From positions 1-20,730 of the forward strand of contig JBBALJ010000053.1 in the NCBI GenBank assembly GCA_040403075.1: DNA of 20,730 nt. The letters run 5' to 3'. This DNA comes from RGVD01 sp040403075 (lineage in GTDB: Bacteria; Bacteroidota; Bacteroidia; UKL13-3). The position numbers and the translations under genes were made by a program. Within the stretch, counting starts at the first letter, position 1; every line of letters begins with the position of its first letter. The notes beneath the pieces are model-generated. The model was not told where the DNA came from. It searched no databases and saw nothing but the letters and a program-made list of their open reading frames with translations. Of this stretch, positions 14,396 through 20,730 are shown piece by piece.

Positions 14396-14495
14396 NNNNN
14401 NNNNNNNNNNNNNNNNNNNNNNNNNNNNNNNNNNNNNNNNNNNNNNNNNNNNNNNNNNNNNNNNNNNNNNNNNNNNNNNNNNNNNNNNNNNNNNN
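14396..14495. other. Assembly gap of 100 N
   Basis: Exactly 100 N, the usual placeholder for a scaffold join of unknown size. The genes on both sides are broken at it, so at least one gene end and one gene start are missing, and whole genes could be. Confidence 0.95.
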
Positions 14496-14496
14496 C

Positions 14497-15042
14497 GGTT
14501 TCCGATTTAACAGCAATTTTGGGAAAGGTGATTATAGAACTGCTCCATCTAAACTTACGAGTGGAGTTGAAAGTCCCTTTGTTATTTTTGCTGATGATAA
14601 ACTTGAAAATTTTGATACCGTTTCAATCAATAATTTTGCGGTGAATAGCTTAAATGCAAGCATTCATTTGAACTATGCCTTTAACCATAAATGGGAAGTT
14701 GAGTTTAATATTGATGCTGTTGGATTTAGTTTTGGAAAGGCTGTTACTGCCGACTATAATAGCTCAAAAAGATATTCTACTAATCCTGCTTTTAGTAATA
14801 CACAAGAAGCAAAGCCAACATCCTATAATTTACTTTTGATAAGTGATAACGATATTGGGAGTTTAAATTCAGAAATAAAAATAAAGTACTTTTTCAAACC
14901 AAATTGGGCTATAAACTTTGGGGGTACTTTTATTTTTGCTGAATACACTACTACCAATAAATTGTTTAAAGATAACGACCGATTTAGACAAAAGACTTTT
15001 ATGCCTATGATTGGAATTAGTTATAATCCATTTAAAAAATAA
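14497..15042 (+). CDS. Outer-membrane protein, C-terminal part (start lost in gap)
   Basis: 181 residues in one frame directly after the gap, so the 5' end is missing. Alternating hydrophobic/polar strands with aromatic residues (LNASIHLNYAFNHKWEVEFNIDAVGFSFG, SLNSEIKIKYFFKPNWAINFGGTFIFAEYTT) and the end TFMPMIGISYNPFKK suggest a small outer-membrane beta-barrel, with a late strand close to the terminal Phe. No family name is certain. The YceI gene starts 4 bases after its stop, so they share a transcript. Confidence 0.65.
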   Translation, partial: GFRFNSNFGKGDYRTAPSKLTSGVESPFVIFADDKLENFDTVSINNFAVNSLNASIHLNYAFNHKWEVEFNIDAVGFSFGKAVTADYNSSKRYSTNPAFSNTQEAKPTSYNLLLISDNDIGSLNSEIKIKYFFKPNWAINFGGTFIFAEYTTTNKLFKDNDRFRQKTFMPMIGISYNPFKK

Positions 15043-15046
15043 GAAT

Positions 15047-15577
15047 ATGTTTAAAAAAATAAGCTTCAGTTTATTTTGTCTTTTGTTTTTGATAAACTTA
15101 AACCAAGCGCAAACAAATTTAAAAGTAGTTTCTTCCAATATTGGTTTTAAAATAAAGAATGCTGGTTTAACTGTTAGCGGAACTTTAAGCGATTTGGAAA
15201 GTGAGATAAACTTTTCATCAGAGATGTATAAATCATCAAGTATAAAGGCAAGCGTTGCAGTAAATTCTATTAATACAGGAATAGCTTCACGAGATAATCA
15301 CTTAAAAAAAGCAGAGTATTTTGATGCCATAAAGTTTCCTAAAATTTCTATTGTTTCAAGCTTTTTTGGTAAAGATGGAAATAAATATATTGGTTACTTT
15401 AAATTAACAATAAAAGGAATTACTAAAGATGTTACCATTCCATTTGAATTTGAGAACAATATTATGAAAGCCGAATTCTCAATTGATAGAAAAGACTTTA
15501 ATATTGGCGGAAGAAGTTTGCTGATGGGGGATAAAGTAATAATAGCAATTAAATTAAACCTTAGCACTAAAAACTAA
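15047..15577 (+). CDS. YceI-family periplasmic protein
   Basis: 176 residues from ATG at 15047: MFKKISFSLFCLLFLINLNQAQ is a signal peptide. An upstream ATG at 15011 would lie inside the previous gene and give an unlikely N-terminus. YceI features follow: VSSNIGFKIKNAGLTVSGTLSDLESEINF, IKASVAVNSINTGIASRDNHLKKAEYFDAIKFPKISIVS, and a final GKDGNKYIGYFKLTIKGITKDVTIPFEF. These form a lipocalin-like barrel that binds isoprenoids or amphiphiles; the physiological role is often unknown. It starts 4 bases after the outer-membrane protein gene. Confidence 0.88.
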   Translation: MFKKISFSLFCLLFLINLNQAQTNLKVVSSNIGFKIKNAGLTVSGTLSDLESEINFSSEMYKSSSIKASVAVNSINTGIASRDNHLKKAEYFDAIKFPKISIVSSFFGKDGNKYIGYFKLTIKGITKDVTIPFEFENNIMKAEFSIDRKDFNIGGRSLLMGDKVIIAIKLNLSTKN

Positions 15578-15609
15578 AGGAATATTCATTCATGTAATTA
15601 TTTAAAATC

Positions 15610-16122
15610 ATGACAATTTATAAACTCAAACAAAATTCAATTACAATCTTAATGCAGATTGCTAATTATGTAGCACAAATAGATGAGCAACATTATACAG
15701 AACAATTGCCATTATTAAGTAACAACACTGTTGCTAAGCATATTCGTCATATTTTAGAACTATATGTTCAACTCTTAGCTGGCATTGAATTTGATGAAAT
15801 AAATTATGATAAACGCGAAAGAAATTTATTAATCGAACACGATAAAAACTATACTCTTGATTTCATTAATCAATTAATTGAAAAAATTAACAATTTGCAA
15901 AATGATTCAAAAGAGATCAACTTAAATTCACTAATTGATAAAGAAGAAATTCTCGTGAAAAGTAGCATTGAAAGAGAATTTGTTTATAATATTGAGCATG
16001 CTATTCATCACATGGCTATTCTTCAAATTGCTTGCAAACACTATTTTGGGTATATCAATTTAGATAAGAATTTTGGCATTGCTTATTCAACAATTCAATA
16101 TAACAATACATGTGCACAGTAA
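15610..16122 (+). CDS. DinB-superfamily protein
   Basis: 170 residues, all-helical. Candidate metal-binding histidines sit where the DinB four-helix fold has them: His44/His47 in VAKHIRHILELY and His129, His132 and His133 in NIEHAIHHMAILQIA. Members include thiol-dependent S-transferases and many unassigned proteins. It begins 32 bases after yceI and its last 13 bases overlap the NRDE gene, so the two are translationally coupled. Substrate unknown. Confidence 0.78.
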   Translation: MTIYKLKQNSITILMQIANYVAQIDEQHYTEQLPLLSNNTVAKHIRHILELYVQLLAGIEFDEINYDKRERNLLIEHDKNYTLDFINQLIEKINNLQNDSKEINLNSLIDKEEILVKSSIEREFVYNIEHAIHHMAILQIACKHYFGYINLDKNFGIAYSTIQYNNTCAQ

Positions 16123-16868
16123 CATTTTTACCAACTAATAATGATGGTTACATACTTACTTCAAGTAGAGATGAAAAAACCAATAGACCTGCTGCATTAT
16201 TTCCTCAGAAGTATATAATTAATGGCGAGCAAGTATTTTTCCCAAAAGATCAATTAGCAGGTGGAACTTGGGTGCTTACTTCCATGAACAATTTCACTTT
16301 ATGCCTATTAAATGGTGCTTTTGAAAGGCATGATTCAAAACCACCTTATAAAATGAGCAGAGGATTAATTCTGCTAGATTTCTTTAAGTTTAATGATGTT
16401 CAAAGATTTGTTTCAGAATATGATTTTAGTGGGATTGAAAATTTTACTTTGATAATTGTTGACTCAAAATATGATCTAAGCCTTTTTGAATTGCGATGGG
16501 ATGGAAAACAACTATATAAAAAAATTATGGCTGCAAATGAACCACATATTTGGAGTTCATGCACATTATATGCATCTGATGCCATTAAAAATAGAATAGA
16601 ATGGTTCACAGATTTTATAAATATGAATTCAGATTTTAGTAAAGAAAATTGTATCGAGTTTCATAAACATGCTGGTGATGGTTCTTTGGAAAACAGTGTG
16701 ATGATGAATAGAGCTAATAAAGTAAAAACAGTAAGTATAACCTGTATTGACCACTCTGATTTTAGCTATACCATGGATTACTTGAACATTGAAAATATGG
16801 CAAGTTCAACCATTAGAATTTTTAAATCTGATGAGCAAAGAAAATCTTTAGTAATTGAAAAATTATAA
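16110..16868 (+). CDS. NRDE/TANGO2-family protein
   Basis: 252 residues. It starts MCTVTFLP, leaving Cys2 in the place of the N-terminal nucleophile of Ntn-hydrolase-like folds, and has SSRDEKTNRPA near residue 18 (the family NRDE box, with Ser for Asn), then GGTWVLTSMNNFTLCLLNG and an internal FTLIIVD strand. The eukaryotic relative TANGO2 is implicated in lipid or haem handling; bacterial members lack a settled function. It overlaps the DinB gene by 13 bases and the ATP-grasp gene by one, placing it in the centre of a coupled set. Confidence 0.85.
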   Translation: MCTVTFLPTNNDGYILTSSRDEKTNRPAALFPQKYIINGEQVFFPKDQLAGGTWVLTSMNNFTLCLLNGAFERHDSKPPYKMSRGLILLDFFKFNDVQRFVSEYDFSGIENFTLIIVDSKYDLSLFELRWDGKQLYKKIMAANEPHIWSSCTLYASDAIKNRIEWFTDFINMNSDFSKENCIEFHKHAGDGSLENSVMMNRANKVKTVSITCIDHSDFSYTMDYLNIENMASSTIRIFKSDEQRKSLVIEKL

Positions 16869-17890
16869 TGAAACGGCTAAAATTTTGGTTTATTAAACGC
16901 GCTCGATTCGAATTTTGGCCATATTGGTTTGCCTACATTCCAGTCTATTTTTACTTTTTGTATTTAAGTTTAAAATCCAAAAGTTTAACTTTTTTTACTG
17001 CTGCAAATCCTGGTATTTATTTAGGCGGTTTTGTTGGTGAATCCAAAAAAAACATTCTTCAAAAAATAGACAGCAGCTATTTGCCAAAGACTATTTATTG
17101 TAAGAATGAATACAATTTTCAAAAAGTAATTTCTTTAATTGAGAGCGCTGAAATGGTATTTCCTCTTATTGCGAAGCCCGATGTTGGTGAACGCGGAAGC
17201 AATGTAGAAAAGGTGAATAATTTAGCTGAATTAAAGAATTATATTCATAAGATTACCGAAGATTTTATTATTCAATCATATGTCGATTTTGAAATAGAAT
17301 TAGGGGTAATGTATTATCATTTTCCTAATGGAACGCAATCAGGTATTACAAGTATTGTTTTAAAAGAATACTTGAAAATTTGTGGTGATGGTGTTCATGA
17401 TATAGAATATTTAATAAGGAACCATTTGCGTGCCCAAGGACGTTTAGTTTACTTGCTCCATAAGTTCGAAAACCGTTTGCAGGAAGTTTTGTCTAAAAAT
17501 GATGTATTGTTATTAGAGCCTATAGGAAATCATATTAGAGGAACGAAATTTTTAAATGGGAATCATTTAATCAATGAGAAATTAGTAAATGTTTTTGATG
17601 CAATTGCTAAACCTATTGAAGGGTTTTATATTGGAAGATTTGATTTAAAAGTAAAATCATTGAATGATTTATACGAAGGGAAAAACATTAAAATTATGGA
17701 GTTAAATGGCGTATCATCAGAACCAGCGCATATTTACGACCCAAGCTTTTTTATTGTAAATGCTTATAAAGCACTGTTTATGCATTACAAATTAATTTAC
17801 TTGATTGCAAAACAAAACGTATCCTTGGGGAAAACGTATGTTCCGTTTAGTGTGGTTTCGAGACAATTAAAAATGCATCTAAACAAATAA
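16868..17890 (+). CDS. ATP-grasp-family ligase-like protein
   Basis: 340 residues. The N-terminal part has a hydrophobic, aromatic stretch (FWPYWFAYIPVYFYFLYLSL, residues about 16-35) that may associate with the membrane. The ATP-grasp core is visible: FPLIAKPDVGERGSNVEKV (phosphate-binding and Lys), FIIQSYVDFEIELGVMYYHF, then IGRFDLKVKSLNDL and KIMELNGVSSEPAHIYDPS, where the acidic and Asn residues hold Mg-ATP. It resembles D-Ala-D-Ala-ligase-like enzymes that join a carboxylate to an amine. Substrate unknown. The start overlaps the previous stop (TAATG); the LysE-type exporter follows after one base. Confidence 0.82.
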   Translation: MKRLKFWFIKRARFEFWPYWFAYIPVYFYFLYLSLKSKSLTFFTAANPGIYLGGFVGESKKNILQKIDSSYLPKTIYCKNEYNFQKVISLIESAEMVFPLIAKPDVGERGSNVEKVNNLAELKNYIHKITEDFIIQSYVDFEIELGVMYYHFPNGTQSGITSIVLKEYLKICGDGVHDIEYLIRNHLRAQGRLVYLLHKFENRLQEVLSKNDVLLLEPIGNHIRGTKFLNGNHLINEKLVNVFDAIAKPIEGFYIGRFDLKVKSLNDLYEGKNIKIMELNGVSSEPAHIYDPSFFIVNAYKALFMHYKLIYLIAKQNVSLGKTYVPFSVVSRQLKMHLNK

Positions 17891-17891
17891 C

Positions 17892-18512
17892 ATGTCATTA
17901 TTTTTTTATACATTTATTCTTGCATTTATAATCAGTTTTGTTGGTTCTATTCAACCGGGTCCGGTTAATTTAGCTGTAATTACATCTAGTTTTCAAAAAC
18001 ATTATAGAAATGCAATTTTTATTGCAATTGGTGGCTCTTTACCTGAGTTTATATTTTGTTTTATTGCCTTCAAAGCTTCAAATTTAATAGTAAGATGGCA
18101 GCATTTATTTTATTATTTTCAAATCATTATGGCCATTCTGTTATTGATAGTTGGTTTGTATTTATGGTTTAATAAATCTAAAATTACTCTAAAAACTACC
18201 AAGCAAAATGGCTTTTTATTAGGAACAGTTCTAGCTTTATTAAATCCTCAATTGATTATTTTTTGGGCAACAGTAATTACTTATATTCATGTAAATAATG
18301 TGTTCAATTTAAATATAGTCGAAGCAAAATTTGTACTTTTTTACTTTTCTGCTGGTGCTACAATTGGGGCATTTAGCCTCCATTGTTTACTTATATACTT
18401 GTCAAAATATTTTGTAAATGTTCCTTTAAAATTATTTTTTTGTTATGCCGACAAAACCATAGCGATAATTTTTGTAGTTTTGGCTATTATCCAAATTGTA
18501 AAATTATTTTAA
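17892..18512 (+). CDS. LysE/RhtB-family exporter
   Basis: 206 residues with about six helices. SIQPGPVNLAVITSSFQKHYRNAIFIAIGG near the N-terminus is the LysE signature (GP followed by an Asn and a basic loop), and LLGTVLALLNPQLIIFWATVITY carries the second conserved LNP box. The family exports amino acids and small peptides or other small zwitterions through the inner membrane. Placed one base after the ATP-grasp gene, it is a natural candidate to export that enzyme's product; this link is inference. The Crp/Fnr gene begins 3 bases after its stop. Confidence 0.87.
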   Translation: MSLFFYTFILAFIISFVGSIQPGPVNLAVITSSFQKHYRNAIFIAIGGSLPEFIFCFIAFKASNLIVRWQHLFYYFQIIMAILLLIVGLYLWFNKSKITLKTTKQNGFLLGTVLALLNPQLIIFWATVITYIHVNNVFNLNIVEAKFVLFYFSAGATIGAFSLHCLLIYLSKYFVNVPLKLFFCYADKTIAIIFVVLAIIQIVKLF

Positions 18513-18515
18513 TAA

Positions 18516-19202
18516 ATGGCAGAAGTTGATTTAAGATATTGGTACTTGCGCGACCACAAATTGTTTTGGAAATTGAGCAATAGCGATTTGAAAGAATTAT
18601 GTGTTATTGTTGGTTTTAAAAAAGCGTTCAAATCAGAAATGATTTATTTTGCAGATGAACATATTCCCAGAATTTTTTTGCTAAAGCAAGGCATGATTAA
18701 AATTTGTGAGACTGATAATAATGGCAATGAAATTATAAAAGAAATTATTAAAAAAGGTGATTTATTTGGTCAAATGAGTTTGGATGAGAGTCACGAAAAT
18801 GTAAGTCAGGAATATGCTCAAGCCTTAACTGATGTGAGCATTTGTTCTTTCAAATTGGATGATTTTGAAAAAATGCTGGAACGTAATCCAAGCATTGCTA
18901 TTGGATATACTAAGTTTATGGGTTTGAAAATTAGACGTATAGAAAATAGATTTAACAATGTAGTATTTAAAGATGTTCGTTCAAGATTGGTTCAGTTTAT
19001 TAAAGATTGGGCAGAAAGTGATGGGGAACAGAATGGCAACACTTATACTTTAAATAATTTCTTAACACAGCATGATTTGGCAAAATTGGTTTGTAGCACA
19101 CGTCAAACAGTTACGAGTTTGCTAAATGAAATGGAAAAAGAAGGTTTGTTAACATATAATCGCAAGGAAATTGTTATCAAAAATTGGAGTGATTTTAAGT
19201 AA
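18516..19202 (+). CDS. Crp/Fnr-family transcriptional regulator
   Basis: 228 residues: cNMP-binding-fold domain (about 20-120, with FADEHIPRIFLLKQGMIKICETDNNGNE and GDLFGQMSLDE), a dimer helix, then a C-terminal winged helix (LTQHDLAKLVCSTRQTVTSLLNEMEKEGLL, about 183-212). In the phosphate-binding cassette the Arg-Ser pair that binds cAMP in CRP is not seen, and four cysteines (29, 64, 110, 193) are scattered rather than clustered as in FNR, so the signal is unknown. The recognition helix reads TRQTVTS where CRP has SRETVGR. Two CRP-geometry sites lie upstream of 11820 and 13071; as the last gene of the same-strand run this regulator may control its own expression. Confidence 0.9.
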   Translation: MAEVDLRYWYLRDHKLFWKLSNSDLKELCVIVGFKKAFKSEMIYFADEHIPRIFLLKQGMIKICETDNNGNEIIKEIIKKGDLFGQMSLDESHENVSQEYAQALTDVSICSFKLDDFEKMLERNPSIAIGYTKFMGLKIRRIENRFNNVVFKDVRSRLVQFIKDWAESDGEQNGNTYTLNNFLTQHDLAKLVCSTRQTVTSLLNEMEKEGLLTYNRKEIVIKNWSDFK

Positions 19203-19259
19203 TAATAATTTAGTATAATTATTTCGTTTTGTCTTTTGAGCTAGAGGTTATTTAAACTG

Positions 19260-19330
19260 TTCAATAGCCTCATAGCAATCTCTAGCGTCCCGCTAGTGAG
19301 CTTATCGATAAGCCTCAGGCTGTTTTTATA
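19260..19330. repeat. Palindromic repeat family 2, intact copy B (possible terminator)
   Basis: The outer arms AATAGCCT (19263-19270) and AGGCTGTT (19317-19324) pair with one wobble; inside, CTAGCG-TCC-CGCTAG (19282-19296) and the 14-bp palindrome GCTTATCGATAAGC (19300-19313) form two more stems, again a three-way junction. TTTTTATA follows the last arm, so it could end the regulator's transcript. A diverged relative lies at 11625-11686. Confidence 0.55.
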
Positions 19331-19362
19331 AAGAGTTCAAATGTTTTTGCAAAACAATAATT

Positions 19363-19370
19363 TATATTTG
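19363..19370 (+). promoter_or_regulatory. -7 element of the second toxin-antitoxin pair
   Basis: TATATTTG is a perfect TAnnTTTG box only 4 bases before the ATG at 19375. The predicted start of transcription is within a few bases of the ATG, so the message may be leaderless. No well-spaced TTG box is seen. Confidence 0.5.
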
Positions 19371-19374
19371 TAGT

Positions 19375-19602
19375 ATGATACAGCGTACATATAACTTTGA
19401 AAACGAAAAGCAAGCTAAGCAATTTGACCAATTGTATATAAAAATGAAGCAACATAAGTTAACTGTAGAAGATGCAACGTTTGGTATTGGTAGGACGGCT
19501 ACCGATAAGGAGTTGATTGATTTTTTTGATGAAGAAGATATTGGAGAAGATTTGTTGTTAGACCAAGCGATTGAAAGAATAAAATCAAATTTTAACCACT
19601 GA
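19375..19602 (+). CDS. Putative antitoxin of a ParE/RelE-type pair
   Basis: 75 residues, MIQRTYNFENEKQAKQFDQLYIKMKQHKLTVEDATFGIGRTATDKELIDFFDEEDIGEDLLLDQAIERIKSNFNH in outline: a short basic start, a helix, then an acidic C-terminal half. No clear ribbon-helix-helix or Phd signature is recognised. The call rests on size, charge pattern and the one-base overlap (TGATG) with a toxin-like gene. Confidence 0.55.
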   Translation: MIQRTYNFENEKQAKQFDQLYIKMKQHKLTVEDATFGIGRTATDKELIDFFDEEDIGEDLLLDQAIERIKSNFNH

Positions 19603-19886
19603 TGGAAGTAATAATTAAACCTAAAGCCCAAAAAGCATTAAGTTTGATTGCCACTTTTGTAGAAGAGAGAAATACACCTCAGAGTGGCTTGCGTTATATT
19701 GAAAAATTTGCTTCTAAAATAAAAATATACGCTAAAGAAAATGTGCAATACTCGATGTGTAATAATATTACACTTTCCACTCTTGGCTATTCTTGCGTAA
19801 CAATAAGTAAATGGGTTGTGGTTTTTAAAATACAAAAACAAAAATTTGTTGTTTATCGTATTATTTGGGGTGCTTTGCTTAATTGA
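19602..19886 (+). CDS. ParE/RelE-superfamily toxin-like protein
   Basis: 94 residues following the ParE outline: MEVIIKPKAQKALSLIATFVEERNTPQSGLRYIEKFASKIKIYA, a helical hairpin, then beta strands YSMCNNITLSTLGYSCVTISKWVVVFKI and KFVVYRIIWGALLN, the last matching the terminal strand (xVYRIIHGA). The usual His/Arg near the end is replaced by Trp (IIWGA), so activity may be altered. Coupled to the antitoxin by a one-base overlap. Confidence 0.75.
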   Translation: MEVIIKPKAQKALSLIATFVEERNTPQSGLRYIEKFASKIKIYAKENVQYSMCNNITLSTLGYSCVTISKWVVVFKIQKQKFVVYRIIWGALLN

Positions 19887-19911
19887 TTTGTTATGAGTAA
19901 TCACCACAAGA

Positions 19912-19981
19912 CTGGTGTCTCACCAGCATTCTCAAGTTCAAGTATATGTTTTGGTTTGTGAGGACAAAAACCATAGGCAAA
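19912..19981 (-). repeat. Diverged inverted relative of the 77-bp repeat
   Basis: Read on the minus strand it opens with the same 13 bases, TTTGCCTATGGTT (19981-19969), as both 77/78-bp copies. It then has hairpin TGGTTT/AAACCA (19952-19973) and hairpin CTGGTG-TCT-CACCAG (19912-19926), separated by a longer linker. The closing AGGCAAA arm is absent. The remaining bases to 20077 show no gene. Confidence 0.45.
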
Positions 19982-20077
19982 ACCTTGCAACCCTTGTCAA
20001 TCAAATATTTACCCAAAAAGCACCCATTTGTAATTGTAAAATCCTATTTTGCGACCATAAAATTGTAAACGTATTTA

Positions 20078-20730
20078 ATGGATAACCCTTCCGTCATTAT
20101 CATTTGCAGTATTCTGTTCTCGGCCTTTTTTGCGGGAATGGAAATTGCTTTTATCACTTCAAACAAATTGCTTATCGAATTAAAGAATAAGCAAGGCAGT
20201 ATTACTGCTAGCATACTTTCTAATTTTGTAAACAACCCATCAAAATTTATTAGCACTACCCTTGTGGGCAACAATATTGGTTTGGTAATTTATGGTATCT
20301 ATATGGCCAAAGTGCTCAACCCTTTTATCCATGGTTTTTTGCCAGGCCAAGTGCATAATGAGTTTTTGGTTTTGTTTATACAAACCATCTTGTCAACCTT
20401 GATTGTATTGGTAACGGCTGAGTTTATCCCAAAGGTATTGTTCCGCATCAATCCGGATATTATCCTAAATATCTTAGCTATTCCTTTTCTATTGTTCTAT
20501 TATATTTTTTGGCCCATTGTGCATTTTATCATGTGGCTATCTAAACTCATCTTGAACAATATTTTAAGAATAAAATATACCGAGAGTACCCCAGTTTTTA
20601 GCAAAGTGGATTTGGATCAATACATCAACCAAGTGGAAGAAAACGATTTGGATGATGATGCTGAAGTGGATACAGAGATGTTTAAAAATGCATTGGATTT
20701 TTCAAACATCAAAGTGCGTGAATGTATGAC
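20078..20730 (+). CDS. CNNM/CBS-domain membrane protein (GldE/TlyC-like), partial
   Basis: 217 residues from ATG at 20078 to the window edge. The N-terminus MDNPSVIIICSILFSAFFAGMEIAFITSNKLLIELKNKQG and the following VGNNIGLVIYG are the CNNM (DUF21) pattern, with membrane helices near 5-25, 60-80, 98-118 and 125-155. The chain then reaches DDAEVDTEMFKNALDFSNIKVRECM, the entry to the CBS pair of hemolysin/CorC-like proteins. In Bacteroidota the gliding-motility protein GldE belongs here, but a plain TlyC/CorB-like Mg transporter is equally possible since the C-terminus is missing. Confidence 0.85.
   Translation, partial: MDNPSVIIICSILFSAFFAGMEIAFITSNKLLIELKNKQGSITASILSNFVNNPSKFISTTLVGNNIGLVIYGIYMAKVLNPFIHGFLPGQVHNEFLVLFIQTILSTLIVLVTAEFIPKVLFRINPDIILNILAIPFLLFYYIFWPIVHFIMWLSKLILNNILRIKYTESTPVFSKVDLDQYINQVEENDLDDDAEVDTEMFKNALDFSNIKVRECM

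Noticed and set aside
18444..18453. Half-site-like TTATGCCGACA before the Crp/Fnr gene
   Set aside because: It lies inside the LysE coding sequence, has only one half-site and no -7 box at the right distance.
1..20730. CRISPR array, rRNA or tRNA genes
   Set aside because: No regularly spaced direct repeats, no conserved rRNA stretches and no CCA-ending cloverleaf with a T-loop were seen; the cloverleaf-like repeats lack the TTCRA T-loop.

Overview
The window is a low-GC chromosomal piece of a Bacteroidota bacterium, probably a draft or metagenome assembly because a run of exactly 100 N (14396-14495) interrupts it. The lineage is supported by a zinc-ribbon-free type B L31, the Bacteroidota-only short GlmU-like nucleotidyltransferase, a type IX secretion (T9SS) sorting domain on the protein starting at 13071, a lipoprotein LptC, and several promoters of the Bacteroidota form (TTG about 20 bases before TAnnTTTG).

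Left part (1-10208) is mostly core chromosome. On the minus strand a PyrR-like phosphoribosyltransferase leads into an LTA-synthase/sulfatase-fold membrane enzyme cut by the window edge. Divergently run rpmE2 (with a clear terminator), the GlmU-like gene and tpiA, then a strongly charge-polarised poly-Asp protein. A lipoprotein and a LuxE-like adenylate-forming enzyme diverge from start codons that overlap in one CATG. A RelE-type toxin-antitoxin pair follows, then sucA, lptC and an overlapping 55-residue two-helix membrane protein.

Middle part (10209-11819) is accessory and repeat-rich. It holds an orphan membrane protein and a DUF3817 gene flanked by two direct copies of a 77/78-bp repeat that folds as a three-way junction, with one compensatory base-pair change between copies. 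The second copy ends exactly where a minus-strand UPF0175-type gene, with promoter and ribosome site still present, is cut after 25 codons. A second, more decayed palindromic repeat family occurs near 11650 and near 19290.

Right part (11820-19202) looks like one regulon. It contains a YHS-domain secreted protein, a membrane protein, a T9SS-exported CxxC protein (Omp28-like), a DoxX-like protein, the assembly gap, the end of an outer-membrane protein, a YceI protein, then a tight run of DinB-fold, NRDE/TANGO2, ATP-grasp, LysE-type exporter and Crp/Fnr regulator. The YHS and Omp28-like genes each carry an almost identical CRP-geometry dyad, TGTC(A/G)-N6-CGACA, placed at exactly the same distance (29.5 bp from centre) before a -7-like element. 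The regulator encoded at the end of the run is the obvious candidate to bind them, giving a predicted autoregulated circuit. This is the most interesting feature of the window.

The right end has a second toxin-antitoxin pair, a diverged inverted relative of the three-way-junction repeat, and the start of a CNNM/CBS (GldE/TlyC-like) membrane protein that runs off the window.
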